Assembly: GCA_949282965.1 (NCBI GenBank)
Contig: CASDQW010000062.1
Coordinates: 1-56,359, forward strand
Length of the DNA: 56,359 bases
Reading direction: 5' to 3'
DNA from: an uncultured Lentisphaeria bacterium
GTDB lineage: Bacteria > Verrucomicrobiota > Lentisphaeria > Victivallales > Victivallaceae
The notes beneath the pieces were generated by a model. The model saw nothing but the letters and a program-made list of their open reading frames with translations. It ran no database searches and had not been told where the DNA came from. Below are positions 25,608 through 34,477 of this stretch, in pieces (position 1 is the first letter of the stretch; each line of letters starts with the position of its first letter). The position numbers and the translations under genes are program-made.

Positions 25608-26009
25608 TCAGCGGACTGCGTTTCCGGAAACGTTGGTGCTCTGCATGTAGAACAGGAACGGGAACGGGAACGGAATCATCACGCTGCCGCGATCCGACTG
25701 CAGGTCTTCGGTCTTGGTGGCGCCGAGTTCTTTCGCCTTGGCGGTGACGAGGGCAACGGTCTTCGGCACATTCACCGAATCTTCATCGAACCAGCTGGTC
25801 ATGCCCGGATGTTCGACAGAACCGGTAACGAGCGGCCACTTCAGGAAGTAGAAGCCCCAGTTCTGAGCATTGATGTGGGCAACGGCGGCGCCGCTGCTGG
25901 TAATGCGCTGGCCATTGAGGTCGGCGCGTTCGGTCACCTGGACGCTGGCGCAGCCGGCGAACAGAACTGCTGTCAGCGCGGCTGACAGAAGCAACATGGT
26001 TTTCTTCAT
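25608..26009 (-). CDS. Predicted small lipoprotein
   Basis: A 133-aa protein. The signal peptide MKKTMLLLSAALTAVLFAGC ends in a lipobox (LFAGC; lipidated Cys20). The mature part begins ASVQVTERADLNGQRITSSGAAVAHINAQNWGFYFLKWPLVTGSVEH and ends with a run SVMIPFPFPFLFYMQSTNVSGNAVR. I do not recognise the family with confidence; the N-terminal half recalls TRL-like and related lipoproteins that start 'G.ais.vn.s..g...l.'. The ATG at 26009 has AAGGAG 10 nt upstream. It lies outside any evident operon. Confidence 0.75.
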   Translation of the reverse strand: MKKTMLLLSAALTAVLFAGCASVQVTERADLNGQRITSSGAAVAHINAQNWGFYFLKWPLVTGSVEHPGMTSWFDEDSVNVPKTVALVTAKAKELGATKTEDLQSDRGSVMIPFPFPFLFYMQSTNVSGNAVR

Positions 26010-26068
26010 GAAAAAGTCTCCTTGCTTTTTTAACAAGAAACAGGTGTTTCCCCCGAAGCCCTGAAGAC

Positions 26069-26096
26069 ACAATACCATGTTTTCCGGGTTTCGCAA
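26069..26096 (-). promoter_or_regulatory. Promoter for the lipoprotein gene
   Basis: On the minus strand, TTGCGA (26096-26091), a 16-nt spacer and TATTGT (26074-26069), about 60 nt before the ATG at 26009. Confidence 0.45.
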
Positions 26097-26119
26097 GCGA
26101 AATGCGGAAAATATATGGG

Positions 26120-27163
26120 TCATTTCCCTTTTTCCGGACCGTTTTCATCGAGCGTCAGCGTGGTCCCCGCCAGCTTGAGGCCCAGTGCCATCATCCGCGG
26201 CGGGTATTCCTCCGGCTGGTATGTGACTTCGCCTCCAGTCAGATTCGTGCCGGCGATCGTGCCCATTTTTCGGGCGGCGGCGTACAGGCCGCAACCGGGT
26301 TTGCCGCCGAATGCCGCGCAGTCGCCCGCAGCGAAAATATCCGGATCATCGGTTCGGAGCCGGTCGTCCACCCGGATGCCGCCCGGGACGGTGGTTAAGC
26401 CGGCCTGTTGCGCCAGTTCCGCATTGGGGCGCATACCGGTGGAGAAGAACATTAATTCCGCGGGAAGCTCCGTGTTGTCCGCCAGTTGCAATGCCCGCAC
26501 CCGGTCGGTTCCGAGAACGGCGGCGGGGAAGCTGCCGAGATGCAGTTCCAGACCGGGGACTTGTTCGAGATGGCGTCGCACCCGTTCGGAATCGGCGGCG
26601 GAAAGTTGTTTCCCGAGCAGGACGGGGCAGCCCTCCACGAGCTGGACCCGGTGTCCGGTTTGCAGCAGGGCGTCGGCCAGTTCCAGACCGAGCAGACCGC
26701 CGCCGACCACGGTTACGGCGGATTTCGTCCGGGCGAGCGCTTCGCGGATCGGGGCGAGGTCGGCATATTCCCGCAGCGACAGGACTCCGGCAAGTTCAAT
26801 TCCCGGAATCGGCGGCAGGAAACAATGTCCGCCCGTCGCCAGCAGCAGTCGGTCATAAGGCACGGCATCGCCGTCGGCAAGGCGCAGTTCCCGGCGTTCC
26901 CGGTCCACGGCGACGACGGCGCTGCCGGTGTGCAGTTCGATGCGCTGTTCCCGGTACCAGTCGGCGGGTTTGATGAGAAATTCCCGGTCCGGCAGGTCCC
27001 CCTGCAACGCACGGGGCAGGGCGGGACGGCGATAGGGTGGGACGGTTTCGCGGGTGTGAATGGTGATCCGGGCGTCGGCGTCGCTCTTCCGGGCGGCGAC
27101 GGCGGCTTCAAAAGCAGCGACGCCGCCGCCGATGATTTGAATGCGGATTCCGGATTTCGGCAT
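26120..27163 (-). CDS. FAD-dependent NAD(P)H oxidoreductase (rubredoxin-reductase/nitrite-reductase-like)
   Basis: A 347-aa two-dinucleotide-fold flavoprotein. FAD binding: IIGGGVAAFEAA (about residues 9-20) and a C-terminal DPDIFAAGDCAAFGG (the GD motif contacting FAD). NAD(P)H binding: VTVVGGGLLGLELADAL (about 145-160). No CxxC redox pair is next to the flavin, which excludes thioredoxin-reductase types. Similar proteins pass electrons from NAD(P)H to rubredoxin, or form the FAD module of nitrite reductase. The C-terminal dimer domain is short compared with coenzyme A-disulfide reductases. A ribosome-binding site (AAAGGGGG) precedes the chosen ATG at 27163. The gene stands alone and diverges from the MnmL-MnmD fusion gene. 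Confidence 0.85.
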   Translation of the reverse strand: MPKSGIRIQIIGGGVAAFEAAVAARKSDADARITIHTRETVPPYRRPALPRALQGDLPDREFLIKPADWYREQRIELHTGSAVVAVDRERRELRLADGDAVPYDRLLLATGGHCFLPPIPGIELAGVLSLREYADLAPIREALARTKSAVTVVGGGLLGLELADALLQTGHRVQLVEGCPVLLGKQLSAADSERVRRHLEQVPGLELHLGSFPAAVLGTDRVRALQLADNTELPAELMFFSTGMRPNAELAQQAGLTTVPGGIRVDDRLRTDDPDIFAAGDCAAFGGKPGCGLYAAARKMGTIAGTNLTGGEVTYQPEEYPPRMMALGLKLAGTTLTLDENGPEKGK

Positions 27164-27237
27164 ATTGAAAAACCCCCTTTCGGTATTACATTGAAGACCG
27201 TTCCCTTTTACTGATAATCCCGAAGCGGGAAGTTGCA

Positions 27238-28974
27238 ATGGAGAAACTGATTTTTTTCGGAGACGATCTGGCCCGGCGTTACGGTCGGAAGCTGCAGCGC
27301 ATTCCGATCGACCTGGCGCTGGGATGTCCCAACCGCCGGGACCGTTACGGCGAAGGGTGCGTTTTCTGTGCGGAAAACGGCAGCCGGGCCCGGCATCTCA
27401 GCCGGCATCTGGATTTGCCGGAACAGGTGGCGGCGGGGCGGCGGTATGTGCGGGAACGCTATGGATCGGACGGACCTTATATTGCTTATTTTCAATCTTT
27501 CACCTCGACGTATGCGCCGGTGGAGCGGCTGCGGGGGTGGTATGAAGAGGTGCTGGCCTGTGCGGATTTTCCAGTGGTGATCGTCGGGACGCGGCCGGAC
27601 GCGCTGCCGCCGGAAACGATCGCCTGGCTGCGTGAGTTGAACCGGCACCGGGAGGTCTGGGTGGAGCTGGGCGTGCAGTCCGCCCATGACCGGACGCTGA
27701 ATTTGATTCGGCGGGGCCACGACTTTGCCGCAGTCCGGCAGGCGGTCCGGGCGCTGAGTGAGGCGGGCGTCCATTGCGGCGCGCACGTGATTCTCGGGCT
27801 GCCGGGCGAAACGACGGAGGATTTTGCGGCGACGGCGCGGGAACTGGGGCGGCTGCCGTTTCAGGCGGTCAAGCTGCATCAATTGCAGGTGCTGCGGGGA
27901 ACGGAACTGGCGCGCTGGTGGAGCGACCCGGCGGCGGGAATGCCGGTCCGGCCGCTCAACGAATACGAATATGCGGCGGCTGCGGCGGCCTTTTTGCGGG
28001 AATTGCCGGAAGGGTGGCAGATCATGCGGTTATGCGCGGACGCGGATCCGGAGGAGGTGCTGGCGCCGCGATGGTGGATGAAAAAGGGGCAGTTCCTTGA
28101 TTTTTTCCGGCGGTATTTTGCCGAGGGAGGGGCGGAGAGTTTTCCCGGCGTGGTGACCGCGGATGGGTCGAAGACGCTGTATCATCCGGAGTTCCGGCAG
28201 CATTTTCATTCGGTGGCGGGTGCGGAAGGCGAAACACGGCATAAGTTTCTGGAGCCGACCCGGCTGACGGAACGACTCGAACGGCAGGAGCTCGTCCGGG
28301 TGCTGGACGTCGGCTTCGGACTGGGGGTGAACGCGGGGGCGGCGGTCCGGCTGGCGGAGACGTTGCGGCGGGGACGTCTGGAAGTGATATCGCTGGAGCT
28401 GGATCGGCGGACGCTGGCGGCGGCGGTGCCGTTGCACGAGGCGTCGTCATGGATGCGGCGGTTTCTGGAAACAATGCTAACGGACGGGGAATACAGATCT
28501 GAATTTGCCTGCTGCCGGTTGGCGACAGGAGACGCGCGGCGGACGCTGCCGGGGCTGGAAACGGCCTTCGATGTGGTCTTTCAGGATGCGTTTTCGCCGG
28601 ACTGCAATCCCGAACTCTGGACGCTGGACTGGTTCCGGGAAATTCGCCGCCATCTGGCGGAGGGCGGCGTGCTTGCCACCTATTCCAGCGCGTATCCGGT
28701 GCGGGGGGCCTTGTGGAAGCTGGGATTCGGGCTGGGGGCAAGTACCCCGTTCGGACGGAAACGCGGTGGGACGGTGGCGTGCCGTGATCGGGAAACACCG
28801 GAAGGAACGGCGCCACTGAGCGAAAAAGAGATCAACATTCTGCTGCATTCCACCGCCGGAGCGCCCTATCGCGATCCCGGACTCAGGGCCGAACGCGGGG
28901 AGATTCTCGCCCGGCACGAGGCGCTGGTGCGCCGTTTGCGGCGTCTCGGCGTTCCCAAATGGTTTCGGCCCTGA
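27238..28974 (+). CDS. Fused TIGR01212 radical SAM (MnmL/YhcC-like) and MnmD-type tRNA methyltransferase
   Basis: A 578-aa two-domain enzyme. Residues 1 to about 300 are a TIGR01212-type radical SAM domain: Cys30, Cys41 and Cys44 (CPNRRDRYGEGCVFC), FQSFTSTYAPVE, VGTRPDALPPE and WVELGVQSAHDRTLNLIRRGHDF. Residues about 305-578 match MnmD/DUF752 methyltransferases: TADGSKTLYHPEFRQHFHS, GETRHKFLEPT, SAM-binding VLDVGFGLGVNAG and FDVVFQDAFSPDCNPELWT. TIGR01212 proteins (YtqA/MnmL in Bacillus) act on the carboxymethylaminomethyl side chain of U34 in tRNA, and MnmD-type domains methylate the resulting aminomethyluridine. The fusion therefore supports a single polypeptide making mnm5(s2)U. The fusion is seen directly; the role is inferred from the two families. 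Confidence 0.85.
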   Translation: MEKLIFFGDDLARRYGRKLQRIPIDLALGCPNRRDRYGEGCVFCAENGSRARHLSRHLDLPEQVAAGRRYVRERYGSDGPYIAYFQSFTSTYAPVERLRGWYEEVLACADFPVVIVGTRPDALPPETIAWLRELNRHREVWVELGVQSAHDRTLNLIRRGHDFAAVRQAVRALSEAGVHCGAHVILGLPGETTEDFAATARELGRLPFQAVKLHQLQVLRGTELARWWSDPAAGMPVRPLNEYEYAAAAAAFLRELPEGWQIMRLCADADPEEVLAPRWWMKKGQFLDFFRRYFAEGGAESFPGVVTADGSKTLYHPEFRQHFHSVAGAEGETRHKFLEPTRLTERLERQELVRVLDVGFGLGVNAGAAVRLAETLRRGRLEVISLELDRRTLAAAVPLHEASSWMRRFLETMLTDGEYRSEFACCRLATGDARRTLPGLETAFDVVFQDAFSPDCNPELWTLDWFREIRRHLAEGGVLATYSSAYPVRGALWKLGFGLGASTPFGRKRGGTVACRDRETPEGTAPLSEKEINILLHSTAGAPYRDPGLRAERGEILARHEALVRRLRRLGVPKWFRP

Positions 28975-29160
28975 CGCCGGAATAAGTGTGTTCCCGTGCC
29001 GCCTGAAACCGCGGCTCCGGTGAAGAAATGTTCCCCGGACGACCGAACCTGCAATCATCATTTTATCCGCGACCGGAATGACGATTCCCTGTCCTTTCCG
29101 GCGATTGAACCTTTCCTGCAGAAGAACACATTTTTCGGTTAAAATCATTAAAAAAAATGG
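28975..29160. other. Intergenic region without recognised gene
   Basis: The 5' part (28975-29110) is GC-rich, looks like a degenerate or noncoding spacer and holds no convincing ORF or terminator. From 29120 it becomes A/T-rich and leads into the promoter of locus B. Confidence 0.5.
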
Positions 29161-29196
29161 AATAACCCGGTTTTTTATTTGGAATATCGGGTTATT
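29161..29196. promoter_or_regulatory. Inverted repeat operator in locus B promoter
   Basis: AATAACCCG (29161-29169) and CGGGTTATT (29188-29196) are perfect 9-nt inverted copies 18 nt apart, straddling the -35 region of the promoter at 29179-29207. This is the layout expected for a repressor, plausibly the GntR regulator encoded at 31058. Confidence 0.55.
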
Positions 29197-29207
29197 TGGG
29201 CTATAAT
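29179..29207 (+). promoter_or_regulatory. Promoter of glycan locus B
   Basis: TTGGAA (29179-29184), a 17-nt spacer and a perfect TATAAT (29202-29207), about 60 nt before the ATG at 29268. Confidence 0.6.
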
Positions 29208-29267
29208 TAATGACATAAGGAAACGTGTTGCAGTAGGTGCAGGAGCTTGTCAGAAAAGGGTGGACGA

Positions 29268-31031
29268 ATGATCAGAAAAACAATCGAGGTGTTGCTTTGT
29301 CTGGGGGTTTGCGGACTTTTACCGGTCGTCGACGCGGAGTCGGCACCGGCGCCGAAGATCATGATCTGGCCGCGTTCGGAGCCGGTGAATGTTCCCACGG
29401 ATCTGGAGCAGTTCATGTATTGGGAAATTCCCGCGCCGCCGGAGGGGGCGGAGCTGGAATTGCGCCTGACGCTGCCCGAAGGAATGGTGATCCGAAATTT
29501 CCCGAGGGGAACCGGTCCGGTGGTGCCGGTGAAAAGCCGGAGCATCTATCCGAAGACGTTTTCGCAGACGGGGAGTCTGGCCGTCATGTCCTTTGCTCCG
29601 GCGGACCGGTCGCAATGGCCGCACCGGTTTCTCAGCATGACCGTTGCGGTGAAGACCGCGCCCGGGGATTATCGGATCCGCGCTGAACGGGTCGTCAACG
29701 GCAAACCGGAGCTGGTACAGGAGATCCCGCTCCGGGTGCACCCGGCGCTTTCCGGCAGTCAGCCGAAAAAAATGACGCTGGGGGCTTACGACTACCCCGG
29801 TTACGAACCGGAGTTCCTGCCCACGTATCTGGAGATGAACCGTCGGGCGGGGATCAACGCGCTGTACCACATGCGCGGCGAACCGCCCCGCACCGTGACC
29901 GCATCCGATCTGGCGCCGAAATACGGCATCCGCAACGGGTTGATCTTCTTTGTGCATCAGGTGCAGGATTATTTCAAGTCGCATGAGGTGCCGGAGGCCG
30001 CTCGCGGCGTAGATACAACCTCGCTGACCGCGCTGCTCGACCACCCGGAAGCGATGAAAGCCATGCTGAAGGAATTCTTTACCGCCTCCATGGACGGCAA
30101 GGATTATTCCTGCATTATCTACGATGCCGAGCGCGGGGCGTTCTTCGGCGGTCGCCCGGGTGGAGATCGGACGCCTTACGGTCTGGAGCAGTTCCGCAAA
30201 TACGCCGGCATTCCCGCCGATGCGGCACTGACCGATCAGGAACTTTCGGGAAAATACCGGAAGCAGTGGGTTGACTGGAACTGTGATCTGACCGTGCGGG
30301 TGTCCCGGCTGGTTCGCGAGGTCCTGGACGAATCCTTTCCGGACTTCCGCTACGAGGTCTACAGCGGCTATGAAGTGGATGAAGGGCCGCACAAGGACCG
30401 GACCCGCGAGCTGTACGGCGTGGACTGGAAAAAACTGGCCGACACCGGATTCGATTACGCCACGGCCGGTTACTACGGCAGCATGGATCAATTGCGCAAT
30501 ACCGCGGCGGCGGTGCGGGGCAAGGCCAGTTACATTCCTGCGGAAATGTATGTCGAAAACTTCAATCACAAAGGCGTCATCCGCCGCGATCCCGGCGTGT
30601 GGAGCGTGCAGCTGCTGCGTGCCATTCTGAATTCCGACCGTCAGGGCATCATGCTGTGGTACGCCAATGTCATGGACGGCAACGCGCTGATCGCGGTCGA
30701 CCGGGTGGCTTCGCTGCTGAGCCGCACCGAGGACTTCTGGCTCCGGGGCACCCCGGATACGGAAGCGATTACCGTTCGTCCGGAGGCGGAACAGGAACAG
30801 GTGTACGTTCTCCGGCTCGGCGGCAACGCACTGGTGCTGCTGCTCAATTCCGCCGATTTCGACAAGACGCTGCGGCTGACGCTGAACGGGTTCCGGGTGC
30901 GGGGGTATACCGGAGAACTCAGCATCAGTGATGTGGTAAGCGGCGAAAAGATCAAGCCGGCTGTAACGTTGCGGGTGACGGTGCCCGCCCGGAGTTTCCG
31001 TGCGCTTCAGATTTTCGACGACGGCAATTAA
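29268..31031 (+). CDS. Secreted glycoside-hydrolase-like protein, locus B
   Basis: A 587-aa exported protein with signal peptide MIRKTIEVLLCLGVCGLLPVVDA. Residues about 30-165 form a beta-sandwich-like N domain (LELRLTLPEGMVIRNFPRG, DYRIRAERVVNGKPELV). The middle reads like a TIM barrel (GAYDYPGYEPEFLPTYLEMNRRAGINALYHM, DYSCIIYDAERGAFFGG, DYATAGYYGSMDQLRN). The C-terminal about 100 residues look like a small beta domain (VYVLRLGGNALVLLLNSADFDKTLRL). Asp/Glu candidates are in IIYDAERG and EVYSGYEVDEGP. It is reminiscent of the uncharacterised barrel proteins (DUF4091-like) common in Lentisphaerae, but I do not recognise a family precisely, and the catalytic residues and substrate are unknown. 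AAGGG precedes the ATG at 29268; an upstream in-frame TTG is the alternative. The GntR regulator follows 26 nt after the stop. Confidence 0.7.
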   Translation: MIRKTIEVLLCLGVCGLLPVVDAESAPAPKIMIWPRSEPVNVPTDLEQFMYWEIPAPPEGAELELRLTLPEGMVIRNFPRGTGPVVPVKSRSIYPKTFSQTGSLAVMSFAPADRSQWPHRFLSMTVAVKTAPGDYRIRAERVVNGKPELVQEIPLRVHPALSGSQPKKMTLGAYDYPGYEPEFLPTYLEMNRRAGINALYHMRGEPPRTVTASDLAPKYGIRNGLIFFVHQVQDYFKSHEVPEAARGVDTTSLTALLDHPEAMKAMLKEFFTASMDGKDYSCIIYDAERGAFFGGRPGGDRTPYGLEQFRKYAGIPADAALTDQELSGKYRKQWVDWNCDLTVRVSRLVREVLDESFPDFRYEVYSGYEVDEGPHKDRTRELYGVDWKKLADTGFDYATAGYYGSMDQLRNTAAAVRGKASYIPAEMYVENFNHKGVIRRDPGVWSVQLLRAILNSDRQGIMLWYANVMDGNALIAVDRVASLLSRTEDFWLRGTPDTEAITVRPEAEQEQVYVLRLGGNALVLLLNSADFDKTLRLTLNGFRVRGYTGELSISDVVSGEKIKPAVTLRVTVPARSFRALQIFDDGN

Positions 31032-31057
31032 GCGATATTGGCAAAAGGGGTGTGCGT

Positions 31058-32113
31058 ATGCAAAGTTCAGGTCGCGTTCCCAAATATCGGGAGATCATCA
31101 ACCGGATTCGCGCCGACATCGCGGCCGGGGTACTGCCGCCGGGAACCCGGTTGCCGGTGCGGGATGAACTCATTACTCAGTACCGGGTGACCCGCACTAC
31201 CATCGACCGGGCGCTGGGTGAATTGATCCGCAGCGGCGATCTGGTGGCATCGCGCCGCAACGGGACTTTCGTCGCGAACGGGCCGGAGGAGAAGATCGCC
31301 ATCGTCACCTGGAAGGAATCCGTACTGCAGCATCGCGCGCAGTGGGGCGAGTCGGGGAACTTTTTTTCCATGTACGGACGGCTTTTCGAGCAGCTGGATG
31401 CTTCTCTTTACGAGGTGATCAGTCCCGACCGGGTGTTGAAATCGCCGGAGCTGCTGCGCCGTTTCCAGCGTGTTTTCATCAACAGCGTTTCCGGGACGGA
31501 ATTTGAAAAACTGGCGATGGCGGTGGGGGATCAGTCGCGATTCCTGCTGCTGAATCGGGAATTTCCGGATTGCGATTACATCGGCACGGATCATCGGCAG
31601 GCGGCCTTTGACCTGACGGAACTGTTTCTGAGCCGATTGCCGAATGCAGAAACGGTGGTGTTTCTCGACATGCCGAGCGCGCGGAATCTTTCCAGTCGCG
31701 ATCTCTGGGACATGCGCCAGCAGGGGTTTGTCGATGCCTGTGAAAAATATCGCCGGTTTTACCGGATCCTCTCTTTTCGTCAGGATTGTTTCGAGGAAAA
31801 CGTCGCATTGCTCAAGCGGTATGTCGGAGAAAACCGCACGGCGGAGGCGCCGGGGGTGATTATTTCTCCGACACGGGCGATGATGGGGTGTGTGCTGGGA
31901 TTCCTCTTTGCGACTGGAGGACGGTTGAACCGGGAGATTTTTTACGGGGATTTCGATAATGACCGATCGCTGCTGGATTATGGACAGCCGATTCCGAGTA
32001 TCGTTCAGAATTTTTCCGGCATTGCCGATCTGGCTATCCGGCACTGGCATGAGCAGGGAATCAGAATTCATGTGCCTTACGAAATCGTTCATTCTCCATG
32101 GGCGGAGCAGTAA
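31058..32113 (+). CDS. GntR-family regulator, locus B
   Basis: A 351-aa transcription factor. Residues about 9-70 are a GntR winged helix (YREIINRIRADIAAGVLPPGTRLPVRDELITQYRVTRTTIDRALGELIRSGDL). The rest, from about 85, is a periplasmic-binding-protein-like sensor (IAIVTWKESVL...VVFLDMPSARNLSS...SPTRAMMGCVLGFLFATGG). AAAAGGGG lies 7 nt before the ATG at 31058. It sits between a secreted GH-like gene and a pseudopilin gene and probably regulates both through the inverted repeat at 29161-29196. It is a paralogue in design of the regulator at 7918-8967, but the C domains differ clearly. Confidence 0.85.
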   Translation: MQSSGRVPKYREIINRIRADIAAGVLPPGTRLPVRDELITQYRVTRTTIDRALGELIRSGDLVASRRNGTFVANGPEEKIAIVTWKESVLQHRAQWGESGNFFSMYGRLFEQLDASLYEVISPDRVLKSPELLRRFQRVFINSVSGTEFEKLAMAVGDQSRFLLLNREFPDCDYIGTDHRQAAFDLTELFLSRLPNAETVVFLDMPSARNLSSRDLWDMRQQGFVDACEKYRRFYRILSFRQDCFEENVALLKRYVGENRTAEAPGVIISPTRAMMGCVLGFLFATGGRLNREIFYGDFDNDRSLLDYGQPIPSIVQNFSGIADLAIRHWHEQGIRIHVPYEIVHSPWAEQ

Positions 32114-32137
32114 AAAATAACGTAAAGGGAATACGGG

Positions 32138-32953
32138 ATGAAGAAGTTTTTCACGCTGATCGAACTTCTGGTGGTGATCGCGATCATCGCGATTCTGGCG
32201 TCGATGCTGCTACCGAGCCTGAACAAGGCGCGCGAGACGGCGAAACGTGCGAGCTGCACGTCGAATCTGAAGCAGTGCGGGATGGCGCTGCTGATGTATT
32301 CGGAGGACAACAACGGGCTGAAGTATCTGTACGGGGGGTCATACATTCCGTGGTATGCGCGGTCCGGAGTGCGGGAGTCGCTGGGAATGAAGGGTCCGTT
32401 GACGAAGAGTGCGACGTCAACCTTCTACGGGGACCGGACGAATCCGGGCGCCCCGTACAATGCGATGAGCCGGCGTCCGATGACCTGCTGTCCGAGCGGA
32501 GTGTATCAGAAAGGATATTACGACGGCAAGGAGGGGGTGTACGCGATGGCCTACGGGGCGCGTTATCCGATGAACGCGACGGGCGGGGCGAACGCGGGGA
32601 CGGACGGGACGCGGTATCTCAGCGACGTGGCCTATCAGGGCGCGGGGGTGGCGAAAAGTTTCTTCGCGGTGCCGCGGCTGATGCGGAAATCGTCGAGTTA
32701 CTCGCTGCTGGCGGATTCGATATACACGCTGGACGACACCCGGGCGCTGAATCAGAGCATCACCTTCGGGATGCGGGTGTCGCAGAATACGAAATTCGGG
32801 ATCGCCATGCGGCACAACGGCGTGGGAAATGTACTGTTTGCGGACGGACACGTCGGGGATACTGCCAGGGATACCCGGATTCTGGCGGACAAGGCCTTCG
32901 AAAATATCGACTACCTTGTGACCGCCGACGGCATCAAGAAAACGATCCGCTGA
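32138..32953 (+). CDS. Pseudopilin-like protein, locus B
   Basis: The 271-aa protein has the leader [20 protein letters not shown] with the conserved Glu, but Phe rather than Gly at the position before the FTLIE core. It continues [39 protein letters not shown], the standard pseudopilin continuation. The tail motif [22 protein letters not shown] (H-x9-DG type) is complete. It ends locus B and is followed by a strong terminator. Its codons end almost exclusively in G or C. It shares design and tail motif with the locus A pseudopilin, but the central region (about 75-200) is unrelated. The role is unknown; substrate-specific surface binding or secretion is the usual guess for such solitary pseudopilins. 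Confidence 0.88.
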   Translation: MKKFFTLIELLVVIAIIAILASMLLPSLNKARETAKRASCTSNLKQCGMALLMYSEDNNGLKYLYGGSYIPWYARSGVRESLGMKGPLTKSATSTFYGDRTNPGAPYNAMSRRPMTCCPSGVYQKGYYDGKEGVYAMAYGARYPMNATGGANAGTDGTRYLSDVAYQGAGVAKSFFAVPRLMRKSSSYSLLADSIYTLDDTRALNQSITFGMRVSQNTKFGIAMRHNGVGNVLFADGHVGDTARDTRILADKAFENIDYLVTADGIKKTIR

Positions 32954-33049
32954 CGCGGACGGGAAAGCCGGACGCAGCGGATTCGGGGACCGGGAACGCG
33001 TTCGGGCGGAGGCGCTGAGCTCCCGCTCCTCCCGCCAGAATGCATGTTG

Positions 33050-34477
33050 TCAAGAGCGGAGAGCCTGCGGCGAATGGCTGCGCTCCGCTCTTTTTTTTCG
33101 TATTTTTTCAAAGAGCAGACAGAGCGCCGCCCCCGCCAGCACCGTCAGCACCGGCAGTGCCGGCAGCTGATAGCGCGGCACCGTAATCGGTCCCGGCAGG
33201 AAAAAATAGTATTCGGCGAACGCCAGAAAGATCAGCAGCGCAACATATTCCCGACGCCAGTCCCGCAGCTGACGGATCAGCATCCACAGCGCTCCCGCAT
33301 AGGTGATCAACACCGGAATCAGCAGCGGCGCCAGCACGAACGGCAGCCAGAGCTGTCCGTCGAAATAATGCCGGACCGCGGCCCACAGACCGTCCCGCTG
33401 CAGGACGCCGAGCGTGCCGCGGTCGGAACGGGTCAGGCCCCAGTTTTCGCACAGGGTCGGGAAGTCCGGCAACAGCACCTGCGGCCGGAAGTGCTGACTC
33501 AACCAGAGAAAGGGATGAGCCAAAATCAGTTCCCGGAATTTCCGGAGGCGGTAATCGACTTTGCTTTTGGCATCGGGATAACGGTCGGTGTCGGCGAATT
33601 CCGTTTCCAGTTCCGCCAGAATTTTCCGCTTTTCCTCTTCAAAGCCGGTACCGTTGACCCGGGCGCGGAGCATGGCCCCGTTCTGGTGGTACATGGACCC
33701 GGTGTTGATGTCCGGCACCCAGCCGGCGCCCAGCCGGGCGTTGCGGTACATCCAGGGGGCGGGAATGGCGAAAAACAGCGCCAGCGCCACCCCTCCCAGC
33801 GCCAGTTTGCGCCGCCACGGCAGTTTCGGCATGACCGCCAGGATGAACAGCGCCGGGAAGATCCATGCCAGGTTGATCGGACGCACCAGCATGCCCACCG
33901 CCGCCACCGCGCAGGACATGAGAAAATCCGTTCCGTTTCGATTCTTCCGGAAACGGATGAAGAAATACAGCTGCCACGCCACCAGAAACGCAAACAGCGT
34001 GTCCGTCAGAAACAGCGGTCGGTTGGCGATCCCTGTCGGATTGAAGAGAAACAGCGCTGCCGCGGCCAGTCCGCAGCGTTCTCCGAACCATTCTCTGCCG
34101 GTAAGATAAATCGGCACGGCCGTCAGCACGCCGACCACTCCGAGAAACAGCGCCGCCACCGGCAGCGCGCCGCTTTCCCCGAAAACCAGGAAAAACGGCG
34201 CCAGCACCACACTCAATCCCGGCGACCGGTAGAGATACGGTTCGCCGCCGGGACCATCCAGATAGCGCCCCTCCATGGCCAGCGCCAGCGCCGGTCCCAG
34301 ATAGCCTGACGAATCCGGTCTGGAGAAACGCACGGCCGTTTCCCCCGCCGTCAGTGCCGGCAGTGCGACCGCCAGGTGCAGCAGCACCCCCAGTCCGATC
34401 AGCAGCAGCAGCCATCGGACGTTCCGGGAGCCCGTTTCCGGCACGGCGGGCGCGGGGGAGGGCGCAGGGGTGCTCAT
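33050..34477 (-). CDS. GT39/ArnT-like membrane glycosyltransferase
   Basis: A 475-aa polytopic protein with about 10-12 hydrophobic segments spanning residues 20-460. Residues 51-55 in RFSRPDSSGYLGPALALAMEGRYLDG place an Asp (PDSSGY) in the first periplasmic loop, as in protein mannosyltransferase/ArnT-type enzymes, followed by 'YLYRSPGLSVVLAPF'. These enzymes take sugar from an undecaprenyl- or dolichyl-linked donor and glycosylate lipid A, protein or polymer outside the membrane. The acceptor is unknown. It overlaps the tandem NDK gene by 4 nt (ATGA at 34474-34477). Its 3' end encodes the terminator of the convergent locus B. Confidence 0.8.
   Translation of the reverse strand: MSTPAPSPAPAVPETGSRNVRWLLLLIGLGVLLHLAVALPALTAGETAVRFSRPDSSGYLGPALALAMEGRYLDGPGGEPYLYRSPGLSVVLAPFFLVFGESGALPVAALFLGVVGVLTAVPIYLTGREWFGERCGLAAAALFLFNPTGIANRPLFLTDTLFAFLVAWQLYFFIRFRKNRNGTDFLMSCAVAAVGMLVRPINLAWIFPALFILAVMPKLPWRRKLALGGVALALFFAIPAPWMYRNARLGAGWVPDINTGSMYHQNGAMLRARVNGTGFEEEKRKILAELETEFADTDRYPDAKSKVDYRLRKFRELILAHPFLWLSQHFRPQVLLPDFPTLCENWGLTRSDRGTLGVLQRDGLWAAVRHYFDGQLWLPFVLAPLLIPVLITYAGALWMLIRQLRDWRREYVALLIFLAFAEYYFFLPGPITVPRYQLPALPVLTVLAGAALCLLFEKIRKKRAERSHSPQALRS
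33053..33098 (+). terminator. Intrinsic terminator of locus B
   Basis: AGAGCGGAG (33053-33061) pairs with CTCCGCTCT (33083-33091) and is followed by eight T. The right arm and T-run lie inside the 3' end of the convergent glycosyltransferase gene (which ends at 33050), so the terminator sequence is also coding there (residues encoding KKRAERSHSPQALRS). Confidence 0.8.

Noticed and set aside
34474..34477. Four-nucleotide gene overlaps (ATGA) as frameshift errors
   Set aside because: Overlaps of this kind recur at 481, 17336, 21864, 34474 and 45015 between intact genes, which is normal translational coupling.
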